From the NCBI GenBank assembly GCA_030018495.1, contig JASEFS010000002.1:1-64000 (forward strand): DNA of 64,000 nt, given 5' to 3'. Position numbers and translations under genes: made by a program. Shown one piece after another: positions 27,493 through 36,844 of this stretch; within the stretch, counting starts at the first letter, position 1; every line of letters begins with the position of its first letter. The notes beneath the pieces were generated by a model. The model worked only from the letters and a program-made list of their open reading frames with translations. It made no database searches and had not been told where the DNA came from. This stretch comes from Deltaproteobacteria bacterium. Lineage in GTDB: Bacteria; Desulfobacterota; Desulfobaccia; Desulfobaccales; 0-14-0-80-60-11.

Positions 27493-27793
27493 TTGGGCTT
27501 ATGCCGCCCAGGGCGGCGGCGCCGAGGCCAGCCCCATGTGGACCTTCGTGGTCCCCATGATTTTTATGGTGGCCATTTTCTACTTCCTATTGATCCGGCC
27601 TCAGCAGCGAAAGGCCAAAGAGCACAAGCAGATGCTGGACAACCTGAAGCGTGGCGACCGCGTCGTCACCGCAGGCGGTCTCATCGGCGAAATCACGTCC
27701 ATCAGTGACCAGACCGTCACCATCGAAATTGCCGACAAGGTCAGAGTCGACGTAGGACGCCCCTATATCGCCGGCTTTGCGCCCAAAAAATGA
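27485..27793 (+). CDS. yajC: YajC, accessory subunit of the Sec translocase
   Basis: YajC binds the SecDF complex at the inner membrane. The 102-aa form from GTG 27485 is preferred (GGAGG eight bases upstream, inside the tgt end); ATG 27470 would add five residues. One transmembrane helix (VVPMIFMVAIFYFLLI) is followed by the family motif RPQQRKAKEHKQM and GDRVVTAGGLIG. In many relatives secD and secF come next, but here a dynamin-like GTPase does. Confidence 0.93.
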   Translation: MVNWAYAAQGGGAEASPMWTFVVPMIFMVAIFYFLLIRPQQRKAKEHKQMLDNLKRGDRVVTAGGLIGEITSISDQTVTIEIADKVRVDVGRPYIAGFAPKK

Positions 27794-27923
27794 TAGGATC
27801 TGACCAAAAACGGCTTCATTTGATAAGGGCAATTCTTCTTAAGAAGGCCAGGGCGGGCGCTTCTTTCTGCTGTGCCTCGGAAGCTCTTGACCAGGGAGAC
27901 AATGCCGCCTAAGGAATTTCACG

Positions 27924-30152
27924 TTGCCGGAAACCGCTCCGACTTTGGATCTTAATCAGGAAATCGACCGCCTTGACTCGCTGGCCCAGGAGTGGATAGA
28001 GCTTTTTCCCCAGGCGGCGCCCCAAGCCGAGCGCTGGCGCACCGTCCTCTCCCAGGTGCGGACGCACCTGGCGGAGGATATCATCAGGGTGGCCGTGGTA
28101 GGCACGGTGAAATCGGGCAAAAGCACCCTGATAAACGCCTTGGTGGGCCGTGATCTCCTCAAGCGGGGGGCGGGCATTCTGACTGCGATGATCACCCGGG
28201 TGCGGCCTGACCGGCAGCTCAAAGCTGTCCTTGCCTTCAAAAGCTGGTCTGAAATCGATGAAGAAATTCACCGGGCCCTGGGACTTCTTCCCAACGACCG
28301 GCTCGTCCAGCATGCTGCGCCTTTGAGTATCAAGCACCAGGCCGACCGCGAGCTCCTGGCTCAGATTCTTATCAAGGGGCAGGAAGACGAGCTGTGGTCC
28401 AAGGGGCGTCTGAGCCAGAATTACTACCTGCTAAAGTCCTATCTGGAAGGCTACGATCGTTTAAGAGATTATCTGGACTACGGCCGGGACCTGGCGCTCA
28501 CCGGCCCGGATTTGGCCCGCCACCAGGAAATGGTGACTGAGGAGTCCCGCGCCGTCTATCTGAAGGACGCGCTCCTGACCGTCCCCGTCCCCTGGCTGCC
28601 GGACGGGGTGGAGCTGGGAGACTGCCAGGGGAGCGATTCACCCATCCCCCAGCACCTGGCCCAGGTTCTGGCATACCTCCTGAAAACCGACCTGGTGCTC
28701 TACGTCATCAGTTCCAGGATCGGCTTGAGACGGGCGGATTTTCAGTTCCTTGGCGAACTCAAGCGCATGGGATTGGGAGAACATCTCTTTTTCATCCTCA
28801 ATGTCGATCTTACCGAACACCAGGGGATGGCGGAAATAGAGCAGCTCCGGGAGCGGGTCCGGGAAGAACTTTCCCCCTGGATTGAGGCCCCCCGACTCGC
28901 GGCGTTTTCGGCTTTGAAGATTCTGCTGGAGCGCCGGCAAAGCCAGGGGGAGGTTTTGGAGGACAAGGAAAAAGCCCTGCTGTCGGTATGGGCCGCAGAC
29001 CAGGAGACGGTGGCGTTTATCGAATCAGGGTTCGCAAAATTTGCCGAAGACTTGCAAAATGAATTGCGCCGCCTTAAAAAAGAGCGCGTGTTGGGAGGGA
29101 GCCTTTCCCAGGTGCATATGGTGGCTCGGGGCTTGCGCGAGCAGCTGGAACTGGCGCAGGGACTTTTACGGAAAGATTTGGGCGGGTTCAAGGAATTGGC
29201 AGACCGGCTGAAGGCAAGACGCCAGCCCTTGGAGGGCGCCAAAAATACTCTGAAGCAGGCCCTGGCGGGGACCGGGGAGCGCCTCAAGAAAACCTTAAAA
29301 GGACGGGTAAGCTCTTATTTGGACTTGCACCTGGGCAAAGGGGAGTCGCTGCCGCAGTTTATCTGGAACTATCAGCCCGATTGGGACCAACTGGTGCCGC
29401 CGGAGGGTTCCGTCCCGCCCTTAAAAGCTGTGCTGTACCGGCTGTTTCAAGATTTCCAGGAAGAGCTGAGGCGCTTTGCCGCAGGGGAGTTCAACCTCCA
29501 GGTTTTGGAATTCATCCGCCGCCAGGAAGAGTGGGTGCAAGAGGAGCTGCAAAAGACGATTTCGCCGCTTTTTGTATCCCTCAAGGAGGCTTTGAGCCTC
29601 TATTATCATGAGATGGAAGATTTGGGTTTTCCTGCTGCGCCGCCCCGGGTTAACTTCCAGGTTCCCGGCTTTTCCAAGAATATCGACGTGCCGCTGCTCA
29701 GTCTGCCCCTGGAACTGGACTGGCGCTGGACCGGCGATGTCTGGATGCGCTCGGGGACCGGGGCGCTGCGGAAGGCCTGGCATGCCCTTAAGAGCAAACT
29801 GGGCTGGAAAGTGGAGGCCGACCCGCGGGCCCAGTTGATCCGCGACCTGGAAAAAGCCCTCAAGACCATCAAGTCCTTTCTGACGGAGCAGGTGCGGGTG
29901 CAGCTCATTGACTATGGAGAGCGCCTGAAGTTTCAGTATTTTTTCCGTCTGATAGATGATTTGATTGCCAAACAGGAAGAGAATGTCGAGGCTCTGATCG
30001 GGTCTCTGACCTCGGACCTGGAAGGGCTGGCCGACGCGGTGCGCCAAGTGGAAGTCGACCGTGGCGCCCGGCAGAGCCGTTTGCAGGAACTGGCTCCCCA
30101 AGTCCGCAGCCTGGAAGAGCGCCTGGCCGCGGCGGCCGGCCGGGCGGGTTGA
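27924..30152 (+). CDS. Dynamin-like GTPase
   Basis: A 742-aa protein with the P-loop GTVKSGKST at residues 60-68, a G3-like LGDCQGSD and a G4-like LNVD, which fits the bacterial dynamin-like superfamily. The second half is mostly long coiled-coil helices with a hydrophobic patch (about residues 590-620, PLLSLPLELDW) that might touch membrane. Translation starts at TTG 27924 with AAGGAA upstream. Such proteins remodel or repair membranes, often in pairs; only one copy is seen here. It follows yajC by 130 bases and precedes a small NTF2-fold gene. Confidence 0.8.
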   Translation: MPETAPTLDLNQEIDRLDSLAQEWIELFPQAAPQAERWRTVLSQVRTHLAEDIIRVAVVGTVKSGKSTLINALVGRDLLKRGAGILTAMITRVRPDRQLKAVLAFKSWSEIDEEIHRALGLLPNDRLVQHAAPLSIKHQADRELLAQILIKGQEDELWSKGRLSQNYYLLKSYLEGYDRLRDYLDYGRDLALTGPDLARHQEMVTEESRAVYLKDALLTVPVPWLPDGVELGDCQGSDSPIPQHLAQVLAYLLKTDLVLYVISSRIGLRRADFQFLGELKRMGLGEHLFFILNVDLTEHQGMAEIEQLRERVREELSPWIEAPRLAAFSALKILLERRQSQGEVLEDKEKALLSVWAADQETVAFIESGFAKFAEDLQNELRRLKKERVLGGSLSQVHMVARGLREQLELAQGLLRKDLGGFKELADRLKARRQPLEGAKNTLKQALAGTGERLKKTLKGRVSSYLDLHLGKGESLPQFIWNYQPDWDQLVPPEGSVPPLKAVLYRLFQDFQEELRRFAAGEFNLQVLEFIRRQEEWVQEELQKTISPLFVSLKEALSLYYHEMEDLGFPAAPPRVNFQVPGFSKNIDVPLLSLPLELDWRWTGDVWMRSGTGALRKAWHALKSKLGWKVEADPRAQLIRDLEKALKTIKSFLTEQVRVQLIDYGERLKFQYFFRLIDDLIAKQEENVEALIGSLTSDLEGLADAVRQVEVDRGARQSRLQELAPQVRSLEERLAAAAGRAG

Positions 30153-30176
30153 ATCGAGTTTATGGCGGCATGACGC

Positions 30177-30539
30177 ATGATTGCTCCCACCGAAGCTGAG
30201 CACTTCGCCCATGAGTGGGTGAAGGCCTGGAACAGCCATGATCTGGAGGCCGTTCTGGCCCACTACGCGGATGACGTGGAATTAACCTCACCCTTTGTGG
30301 TACAGGTTTTGGGAGAACCCTCCGGCACCATCAAAGGCAAAAATAACCTGAGAATGTATTTCGGCATGGGGCTCTCCATGTTTCCGGACCTGGAGTTCGA
30401 GATGCTCCGGGTGTTTGTCGGGGTCTCAAGCCTGGTGCTTTACTACAAGAGTGTCAACGACACCCTGGCCGCCGAAGTGATGGTCTTGAATTCCCAAGGA
30501 AAAGTCGCTAAAGTGCTGGCTCATTACTTGCCCGCATAA
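30177..30539 (+). CDS. SnoaL/NTF2-fold small protein
   Basis: A 120-aa protein with the NTF2-like cone pattern: an N-terminal helix (FAHEWVKAWNSHDLEAVLAHYADDVEL), a KGK segment and three C-terminal strands. The family includes small-molecule isomerases and hydrolases and ligand-binding proteins, so no reaction can be given. It starts 24 bases after the dynamin-like gene and may be cotranscribed with it. Confidence 0.75.
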   Translation: MIAPTEAEHFAHEWVKAWNSHDLEAVLAHYADDVELTSPFVVQVLGEPSGTIKGKNNLRMYFGMGLSMFPDLEFEMLRVFVGVSSLVLYYKSVNDTLAAEVMVLNSQGKVAKVLAHYLPA

Positions 30540-30588
30540 CCGAAACCAGGGAGGAACAATTCAAAGGGCCGCGGATTCAGGATTGAAG

Positions 30589-31701
30589 ATGGTGGACAAG
30601 CTGCCCTGGCTGGCCTTGCGCTCCATCCCGGGGGTGGGGGTGGTGCTGTTTCAGCGCTTGCTGCGGGCTTTCAGCTCACCGGCCGAGGTGTTTAAAACAC
30701 CGGAAGCGGAACTCCGGCGAGTGCGGGGGATGACTCCGGCCATTGCCCAAGCCATCCGGGATTTTCGAGACTGGGACCGCGTGGAGATCCAGATTTCCCG
30801 CCTGACGGCCCAGGGTATCGCCATTTTAACCCAGGATGAGCCGAACTTTCCGTCGCGTCTCAAGGAAATTCCCTATCCGCCGCCCTTTTTGTTCATCAGG
30901 GGCCGCTTGCATGCGCCTGAGGGCCCGGTTGTGGCCCTGGTGGGCACCAGGGCCGCAAGTTATTATGGCCTCAAAGCCGCCCGGCGGCTGGCCCATGAAC
31001 TGGCGGCCCGAGGGGTGGCGGTGGTCAGCGGCCTGGCCAGGGGCATCGACACCGCCGCGCACCAGGGAGCGCTGGACGCCAGAGGCCGCACCTGGGCGGT
31101 GCTGGGCTGCGGCCTGGACGTGGTTTATCCTCCGGAAAACCGGGAGCTGTACCGGCAAATTGCCGAGCGCGGCGCGCTGGTGAGCGAATTCCCCCTGGGG
31201 ACCCTGCCTGAGGGCAAAAATTTTCCCAGACGCAACCGCATCATCAGCGGCCTGTCCCAGGCCGTGGTGGTAGTGGAGGCCGGGGAGAAAAGCGGCACCA
31301 ATTGGACAGTTCGATTCGCCCTGGAACAGGGCCGGGAAGTTATGGCAGTGCCCGGGCCAGTAGAAGCACCCACCAGCGCCGGACCGCATCGGCTCATCCA
31401 AACAGGGGCCAAACTGGTGCGGGATGCCGAGGATATTCTGGCGGAGCTGCCGCCGGCTTCCCTCAAAGCTCCGGCCGGCGGCGCGGACGGTCCGGCTGAA
31501 CCTGCAAGAGCGGCGCGTCCGGGACACTTCGAACTGGACGACCCCATTATGCCCTTCTTGGGCGCCGAGCCCCTGCAACTGGAAGAACTGGTGCAGCTCT
31601 CGCACCTGCCGGCCCAGGAGGTCATGAGCCGCCTCACCATCCTGGAACTCCAGGGCCTGGTGCGGGAACTGCCGGGGAAATGTTTCGTCCTGGAGCACTG
31701 A
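30589..31701 (+). CDS. dprA: DNA-processing protein DprA
   Basis: DprA protects incoming single-stranded DNA and loads RecA in transformation. The protein has an N-terminal helix-hairpin-helix-like region (IPGVG), the Rossmann domain with GTRAASYYG, VVSGLARGIDTAAHQGAL and SEFPLGTLPEGKNFPRRNR, and a C-terminal winged helix. ATG 30589 gives 370 aa (AGGA six bases upstream); TTG 30583 is also possible. topA and trmFO, its usual neighbours, come 3 kb later after three inserted genes. Confidence 0.95.
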   Translation: MVDKLPWLALRSIPGVGVVLFQRLLRAFSSPAEVFKTPEAELRRVRGMTPAIAQAIRDFRDWDRVEIQISRLTAQGIAILTQDEPNFPSRLKEIPYPPPFLFIRGRLHAPEGPVVALVGTRAASYYGLKAARRLAHELAARGVAVVSGLARGIDTAAHQGALDARGRTWAVLGCGLDVVYPPENRELYRQIAERGALVSEFPLGTLPEGKNFPRRNRIISGLSQAVVVVEAGEKSGTNWTVRFALEQGREVMAVPGPVEAPTSAGPHRLIQTGAKLVRDAEDILAELPPASLKAPAGGADGPAEPARAARPGHFELDDPIMPFLGAEPLQLEELVQLSHLPAQEVMSRLTILELQGLVRELPGKCFVLEH

Positions 31702-31721
31702 GGCTTTTTAGGCAATTTTTC

Positions 31722-31880
31722 TTATTATCGTTTACGAAATATGCTGGAGGCTATTATCGGATACAGGCATAAACCGATAGTAAACCAGTTCCCGTGGCGG
31801 TCGACGCCAATCTTATTATCGGCTTCGATAATATTAAAATTTATATTATCGTAGAAAGCCAGTTTGCGATAATATAAATT
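31722..31880. promoter_or_regulatory. Array of TATTATCG half-sites upstream of fic
   Basis: Seven copies of TATTATCG or its complement lie in 160 bases: 31723-31730, 31752-31759, 31775-31782 (one mismatch, minus), 31814-31821, 31826-31833 (minus), 31844-31851 and 31867-31874 (minus). They form three inverted pairs. The best is a perfect 14-bp repeat, AATTTATATTATCG / CGATAATATAAATT at 31838-31851 and 31867-31880. A second is 8 bp with a 4-base spacer. The array abuts the Fic ribosome site and looks like an operator cluster. Confidence 0.7.
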
Positions 31881-31895
31881 AGGGAACATTCTTTC

Positions 31896-33053
31896 ATGAA
31901 GGGCAAATTCATAAACCGCGCAGGGCAGTATGTCCAGCAGCCACAAGGATATCGGGCATTTATACCCAAAGGTTTGCCGCCACACCCTCAGATCCGTATG
32001 GATCATGAAATGTGGACACTTTTATCTCAAGCAGATCGCGCCCTTGGTCGACTGGACGGTTCCACCGAAATCCTGCCCAATCCAGACCTCTTTGTCTTCA
32101 TGTATGTTCGTCGGGAAGCCGTGCTGTCAAGTCAAATAGAAGGCACCCAGGCTTCCTTAATTGATGTCCTTGAGTTTGAAGAAAAAGCTTTGGAGCCAGA
32201 TCACCCCCGAGATGTGGAAGAGGTCGTAAATTATGTGAATGCCATGAATTTTGGTATTGAACGCTTAAAAAATTTGCCGCTCTCGCTTAGACTGATTTGT
32301 GAAATCCACGACAAACTGTTGGCCGGGGTGCGGGGCAGTGAAAGGAACAGAGGGGAATTTCGTCGCACTCAGAATTGGATAGGCCCTCCCGGATGCACCT
32401 TGGCGGAGGCGCAGTTTGTGCCACCTCCTCCGCATGAAATGGAGGAATCCCTCGGCAATCTGGAAAGATTCTTTTATGATCAAACACCAATGCCTATGCT
32501 AATTAAGGTAGGTTTAGTTCATGCTCAATTCGAAACTATTCACCCCTTTTTAGACGGAAATGGACGTATGGGGCGGCTGCTTATCACTTTTTTACTTTGT
32601 GAAAAGGGGATTCTTCAAAGGCCCTTGCTTTATCTATCCTATTTCTTTAAGCGTCATCGGGCGGAGTATTATGACCGTCTGCAAGCAACAAGAGACAAGG
32701 GCGATTGGGAAGGATGGCTGAAATTTTTCCTGCGGGGGGTTTATGAAGTAGCCCAGGAGGCCACGGACACGGCAAGAAAAATCGTTAATTTGCGGGAAGA
32801 GCATCGTCAGTTAATCACGGAGCGTTTAGGACGAGGGGCTCCCAAGGCTCATGCACTTTTAGAGAGCCTGTATTTCAGACCCATTGTTTCGGTGGCTCTG
32901 GTTACGAAGATCACCGGGTTAACTTATCCTAATGCTAATTCTCTGGTGAAGCAGTTTACTCAGATCGGCCTTTTGCATGAAATTACCGGCCAGAAAAAAT
33001 ATCGTCGCTTCTCTTACGATCCCTATTTAGAACTCCTTAGAGACGACTCTTAA
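31896..33053 (+). CDS. Fic-family AMP transferase with C-terminal winged helix
   Basis: A 385-aa class II Fic protein that moves AMP (or another nucleotide part) onto target proteins. It has an N-terminal Fic_N domain with the inhibitory motif S78-x3-E82-G83 (SSQIEG), the Fic core H216-PFLDGNGRMGR-227 with all catalytic residues, and a C-terminal winged-helix-like domain (about residues 300-380). The base composition is clearly richer in A+T than the neighbours, which suggests transfer. It splits the usual dprA-topA neighbourhood and carries its own operator-like array upstream, so the winged helix may autoregulate. Confidence 0.92.
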   Translation: MKGKFINRAGQYVQQPQGYRAFIPKGLPPHPQIRMDHEMWTLLSQADRALGRLDGSTEILPNPDLFVFMYVRREAVLSSQIEGTQASLIDVLEFEEKALEPDHPRDVEEVVNYVNAMNFGIERLKNLPLSLRLICEIHDKLLAGVRGSERNRGEFRRTQNWIGPPGCTLAEAQFVPPPPHEMEESLGNLERFFYDQTPMPMLIKVGLVHAQFETIHPFLDGNGRMGRLLITFLLCEKGILQRPLLYLSYFFKRHRAEYYDRLQATRDKGDWEGWLKFFLRGVYEVAQEATDTARKIVNLREEHRQLITERLGRGAPKAHALLESLYFRPIVSVALVTKITGLTYPNANSLVKQFTQIGLLHEITGQKKYRRFSYDPYLELLRDDS

Positions 33054-33098
33054 TTATGACCGCCGAATAAAAATGGGACAAATCTTAAGGCAGGTCCA

Positions 33099-33791
33099 AT
33101 GACCCTTATTGTAGCCATTCCCGCCAGCGACGGCATTGTCATGGCTTCGGACGGCCAGATCACCACGGGTCTGGTGCGGGCCCCCGGAAAAAAGATTTAC
33201 CCCTTAAGCGACCATGCCGCTTGGGCGGCCTCCGGGGAACTGGCCCTGGTTCAGCGGGTGGCGGAACGCCTGGAGGGCCTGCCCGCGGACCGGCCCCTGG
33301 TGCGGCTCAGGGACGATATCGGGCAGGTTATCAAGCAGTGTATCACCGAGTTGATCCAGTTGGATTTTCGGGCCAGCTTTTTCGCCCAGGACCCTGAGAC
33401 CCTGCTCAAGCTGCACCCGGCTGATTTCGTGTTTGCCGAATTCAGTGAGAGTCCGCACATCCTCCATATCACGGTGGACGGCGTGCCCGAATGGGTTCAC
33501 GAGGCCTCCTTCGCCACCGGCAGCGGCGATCTGTTCGCCTATGCCCTGCTGCGCAAATATCAGGGCAGGTCCCTGAACCTGAAGCGGGCCGGGGTTCTGG
33601 CCTATAAGGTGATGGAGGAGGCCATCGCGGTAGACGCCTATGGTTTGGGGCCGCCTATAGATGTCTGGCAGCTTACCGGGAAAGGAGTCAAAAATCTGGA
33701 CGAGGCGGAAATCGCCGCGCTGGCGGCGGCAGCCGGGAAAGTTCGGGAAAAAGAGATTCGCGTGCTGCTGGACGGGGATGTCATAAGTTGA
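33099..33791 (+). CDS. Orphan proteasome/HslV-like Ntn hydrolase
   Basis: A 230-aa protein with the beta-subunit fold pattern. After loss of Met1 the N-terminus would be Thr1 (TLIVAIPASDGIVMASDGQ) with D17 in place and K31 aligning with the catalytic Lys33, then AASGELALVQRV and TGSGDLFAYALL as in HslV and proteasome beta subunits. It is longer than HslV (about 175 aa), and no HslU, ARC/Mpa or alpha subunit is nearby. It could be a self-compartmentalised protease or a degenerate relative. GC content returns to the local norm here, unlike the Fic gene. Confidence 0.75.
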   Translation: MTLIVAIPASDGIVMASDGQITTGLVRAPGKKIYPLSDHAAWAASGELALVQRVAERLEGLPADRPLVRLRDDIGQVIKQCITELIQLDFRASFFAQDPETLLKLHPADFVFAEFSESPHILHITVDGVPEWVHEASFATGSGDLFAYALLRKYQGRSLNLKRAGVLAYKVMEEAIAVDAYGLGPPIDVWQLTGKGVKNLDEAEIAALAAAAGKVREKEIRVLLDGDVIS

Positions 33792-33833
33792 AAAGTTTGC
33801 AATTTCTCACGGCAGAGTTATTTTTCTCTGAGT

Positions 33834-34568
33834 ATGGAATTGAAGGACAAGACTCTCATCCTCACCGGCGCCTCCGGGGGCATCGGCTGGGCCCTGGCCC
33901 TGGAGTTGGCCCGGGCCGGGGTGAATCTGGTCCTCAATGCCCGGCGCGCCGGTCCCCTGGCTGAGGCGGCCCGGGACTGTGAGGGTTTGGGGGCCAAAGT
34001 ATCCCAGGTGGCAGGGGATGCCTCGCAAAACCGCATTGCCGACACTTTGGTGACAGAGGCCGTGAACCTGGGCGATTTTTACGGCTTTATCCATGCCGCA
34101 GGCGTGCTCCACCCCGGCCCCTTGCTCTGGGAGTTGCCGTCAGCGCATTTCCGGGAAGTCCTGGATTCGCACCTGACCGCGGGCTATGAACTGCTGCGCG
34201 CCGCTTTGCCCGAATTGCTTGGAAGGGGCGAGGGCCTGGCGGTTTTTTTCGGGTCCTATGCCGCGGAAAGCAATCTGCCGGGCATCGGCGCCTACAATGT
34301 CGCCAAGGCCGCGGAAGAGCACCTGGCCCGGCAATTGGCCGCGGAAGCGCCTCAGATCGTCAGTTTCGTGTTCCGGCCCGGGGCCACCGAGACCCGGATG
34401 CAGGAGCAGGCCCGGGAGGCCAAGGGGGGTGGGGCCCTTGTCCTGCACAGAGTGTTTCGGGGCTATCATCTCCGGGGAGAGTTGGACTCCCCGGCGCAAG
34501 CGGCCAAAAACCTGATGCGCCTCCTGAAGAAAGATACCCATCGCCTTCACGGCAAAATTGTCTCATAA
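33834..34568 (+). CDS. Short-chain dehydrogenase/reductase
   Basis: A 244-aa classical SDR with the NAD(P) motif TGASGGIG near residue 12, NARR after beta-2 that hints at NADP preference, HAAG (an NNAG variant) and the catalytic Y154-x3-K158. The substrate cannot be read from sequence. It starts 42 bases after the Ntn hydrolase gene, possibly in one unit with it. Confidence 0.9.
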   Translation: MELKDKTLILTGASGGIGWALALELARAGVNLVLNARRAGPLAEAARDCEGLGAKVSQVAGDASQNRIADTLVTEAVNLGDFYGFIHAAGVLHPGPLLWELPSAHFREVLDSHLTAGYELLRAALPELLGRGEGLAVFFGSYAAESNLPGIGAYNVAKAAEEHLARQLAAEAPQIVSFVFRPGATETRMQEQAREAKGGGALVLHRVFRGYHLRGELDSPAQAAKNLMRLLKKDTHRLHGKIVS

Positions 34569-34704
34569 ATTATGTGGCCAGGACTTGCTATCCTCCGCCG
34601 CCGCGGGATAGAGTCAGAAACATTTGACTACTCGCCGAAAGTTCTTACATTAAAAAAATTCTTGATATTTTAAAGAGGCTCAAACGCAATACATCGACGG
34701 CAAC

Positions 34705-36831
34705 ATGGAAAAATCGCTGCTTATCGTGGAATCGCCGACAAAGGCCAAGACCCTGCAAAAATATCTGGGACCGGAGTTTATCGTCCGCTCCACCAAGGGC
34801 CATATTAAGGACTTGCCAAGAAACGAGTTGGGCGTGGACCTGGAACATGACTTTCAGCCCAAGTACGTCACTATACTGGGGAAGGCCAAGGTCATCCAGG
34901 AGTTGAAAAAGGCCGCGTCGGGCATTGACGAAGTGTACCTGGGCCCGGACCCGGATAGGGAAGGAGAGGCCATTGCCTGGCATATCGCCGAGGCTTTGGG
35001 CGACAAAAACCGGAAGTTCCACCGCATCCTGCTCATGGAGCTGACCCCGAAGGGGATTAAAGAGGCGTTGTCCAAACCCACCGCCTTGGACCGGGCCCGG
35101 TATGAGTCCCAGCAGGCCCGGCGCATCCTTGACCGCCTGGTGGGCTACCAGATCAGCCCTCTTTTATGGCAAAAGGTGAAGACGGGCCTGAGTGCCGGGC
35201 GGGTTCAGTCGGTGGCCCTGCGCCTGATCTGCGACCGGGAGCGGGCCATCATGGCTTTTGTGCCGGAAGAATACTGGTCGCTCATCGCCTGCCTGAGTGG
35301 CCGGCAGCCGCCGCCTTTGGAGGCTCGCCTGGTCAAAATCCGGGGCCAGGAGGCCAAAATCGCGGACGTGGAAGCCATGGACCGCCTGCTGGAGGAGCTG
35401 GATGAGGCGGTCTTCAAGGTGGCCAGGGTGGACAAAAAGCCGCAAAAGCGCAATCCTTCGCCGCCTTTTATCACCAGCACCCTGCAGATAGAGGCCAGCC
35501 GGCGGCTCCGTTTCCCGCCGCGCAAGACCATGCTCATCGCACAGCGCCTGTATGAAGGCATCGACTTGGGCGACGAAGGCCCGGTGGGCCTCATCACCTA
35601 TATGCGTACGGATTCCACCCGGGTGTCAGGCGAGGCCTTGGAGGCCGTGCGCCGGTTTATCAATGAGACCTACGGCCCCGACTATCTCCCCAAGGCGCCC
35701 CACCGGTACAAAAGCCCCAAGGCGGCCCAGGAGGCCCATGAAGCCATCCGGCCAACCGCGGTGGTCCGGCGCCCCCCGGATTTGAAAAACTTCCTGGAAA
35801 AAGATGAGTATGCTCTTTACGAACTTATTTGGCGGCGGTTTGTGGCCTCACAAATGAGTCCCGCCATCTTCCAGGTGACCACCGTGGACGTCACCGCGGG
35901 GGACTGCCTGTTTCGGGCTACGGCTTCGGTTCTGCAATTTCCCGGTTTTACCGCGCTTTACCAGGAGGTCAGGGAAAACGAGGAAGAAGCCCCGGCCAAG
36001 CTGCCGCCCCTTGAGGTAGGGGAGGTGCTGGCCTTGCGGGACCTTGACCCCCAGCAGCACTTTACCAAGCCGCCGCCCCGCTTCACGGAAGCGAGCCTCA
36101 TCCGGGAATTGGAAGTCCAGGGCATCGGCCGTCCCAGCACCTATGCCACGATTTTGAGCAACCTGCAGGACCGCATTTATGTGGCCAAGGAAAAGTACGG
36201 CCTGAGGCCCACGGAGTTGGGTCTGGTGGTAAACGATCTTCTCGTGGAAAGTTTCCCGGGCATCATGGACTTGAAATTCACCGCGCACCTGGAAACCGAC
36301 CTGGACCGCATTGCTGAAGGGCAGGTCCCCTGGCAGAAGGTGTTGCGGGAATTTCACAGCCCCTTCAGCCAGGCCTTAAAGGCAGCCAAGGAGAAGATGC
36401 CCAGGGTGAAGCAGGTTCCCTCTGGACTGGTCTGCCCGGAGTGCGGCCAGCCGCTGGTGGTGCGTTGGGGGAAAAACGGCGAGTTTCTGGGGTGCTCGGC
36501 CTTTCCCGAATGCAAGTTCACCGGCAATTTCACCAGAGATCAACAAGGCAAGTTAATGCTTATGGAAAAGGCGCCGGAGACCGAAGCCGTTCCCTGCCCG
36601 CAGGAAGGCTGCACCGGCAGCCTGGTGCGGCGCCGGTCGCGGCGCGGCTTTTTCTACGGCTGCAGCCGTTATCCGGATTGCAAATACATCCAGAACAAAC
36701 CTCCGGTGAAAACCTCCTGTCCCCAATGCGGCTTTCCCTGGCTGGCCCAGAAGGGCAAAAAGCTGGTTTGTCCCAGGGAAGGCTGCGGCTATGAAGAAGC
36801 CGCGGCTGCCAATGAGGCCGCCAATTCCTGA
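34705..36831 (+). CDS. topA: DNA topoisomerase I
   Basis: A type IA topoisomerase that relaxes negative supercoils. The 708-aa protein has the Toprim domain ([25 protein letters not shown]), the catalytic Y299 in [11 protein letters not shown], and three C-terminal zinc-finger modules (CPECGQPL...[15 protein letters not shown]...[15 protein letters not shown]...CPREGC). It is probably transcribed with trmFO, whose start lies just after its stop. A candidate promoter (TTGACT near 34625) and AT-rich leader lie upstream. Confidence 0.98.
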   Translation: MEKSLLIVESPTKAKTLQKYLGPEFIVRSTKGHIKDLPRNELGVDLEHDFQPKYVTILGKAKVIQELKKAASGIDEVYLGPDPDREGEAIAWHIAEALGDKNRKFHRILLMELTPKGIKEALSKPTALDRARYESQQARRILDRLVGYQISPLLWQKVKTGLSAGRVQSVALRLICDRERAIMAFVPEEYWSLIACLSGRQPPPLEARLVKIRGQEAKIADVEAMDRLLEELDEAVFKVARVDKKPQKRNPSPPFITSTLQIEASRRLRFPPRKTMLIAQRLYEGIDLGDEGPVGLITYMRTDSTRVSGEALEAVRRFINETYGPDYLPKAPHRYKSPKAAQEAHEAIRPTAVVRRPPDLKNFLEKDEYALYELIWRRFVASQMSPAIFQVTTVDVTAGDCLFRATASVLQFPGFTALYQEVRENEEEAPAKLPPLEVGEVLALRDLDPQQHFTKPPPRFTEASLIRELEVQGIGRPSTYATILSNLQDRIYVAKEKYGLRPTELGLVVNDLLVESFPGIMDLKFTAHLETDLDRIAEGQVPWQKVLREFHSPFSQALKAAKEKMPRVKQVPSGLVCPECGQPLVVRWGKNGEFLGCSAFPECKFTGNFTRDQQGKLMLMEKAPETEAVPCPQEGCTGSLVRRRSRRGFFYGCSRYPDCKYIQNKPPVKTSCPQCGFPWLAQKGKKLVCPREGCGYEEAAAANEAANS

Positions 36832-36844
36832 AGAGACCAAGGCC

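Noticed and set aside
27841-27866. Terminator between yajC and the dynamin-like gene
   Set aside because: The stem is only six A/T-rich pairs around a long loop and the T-run is short.
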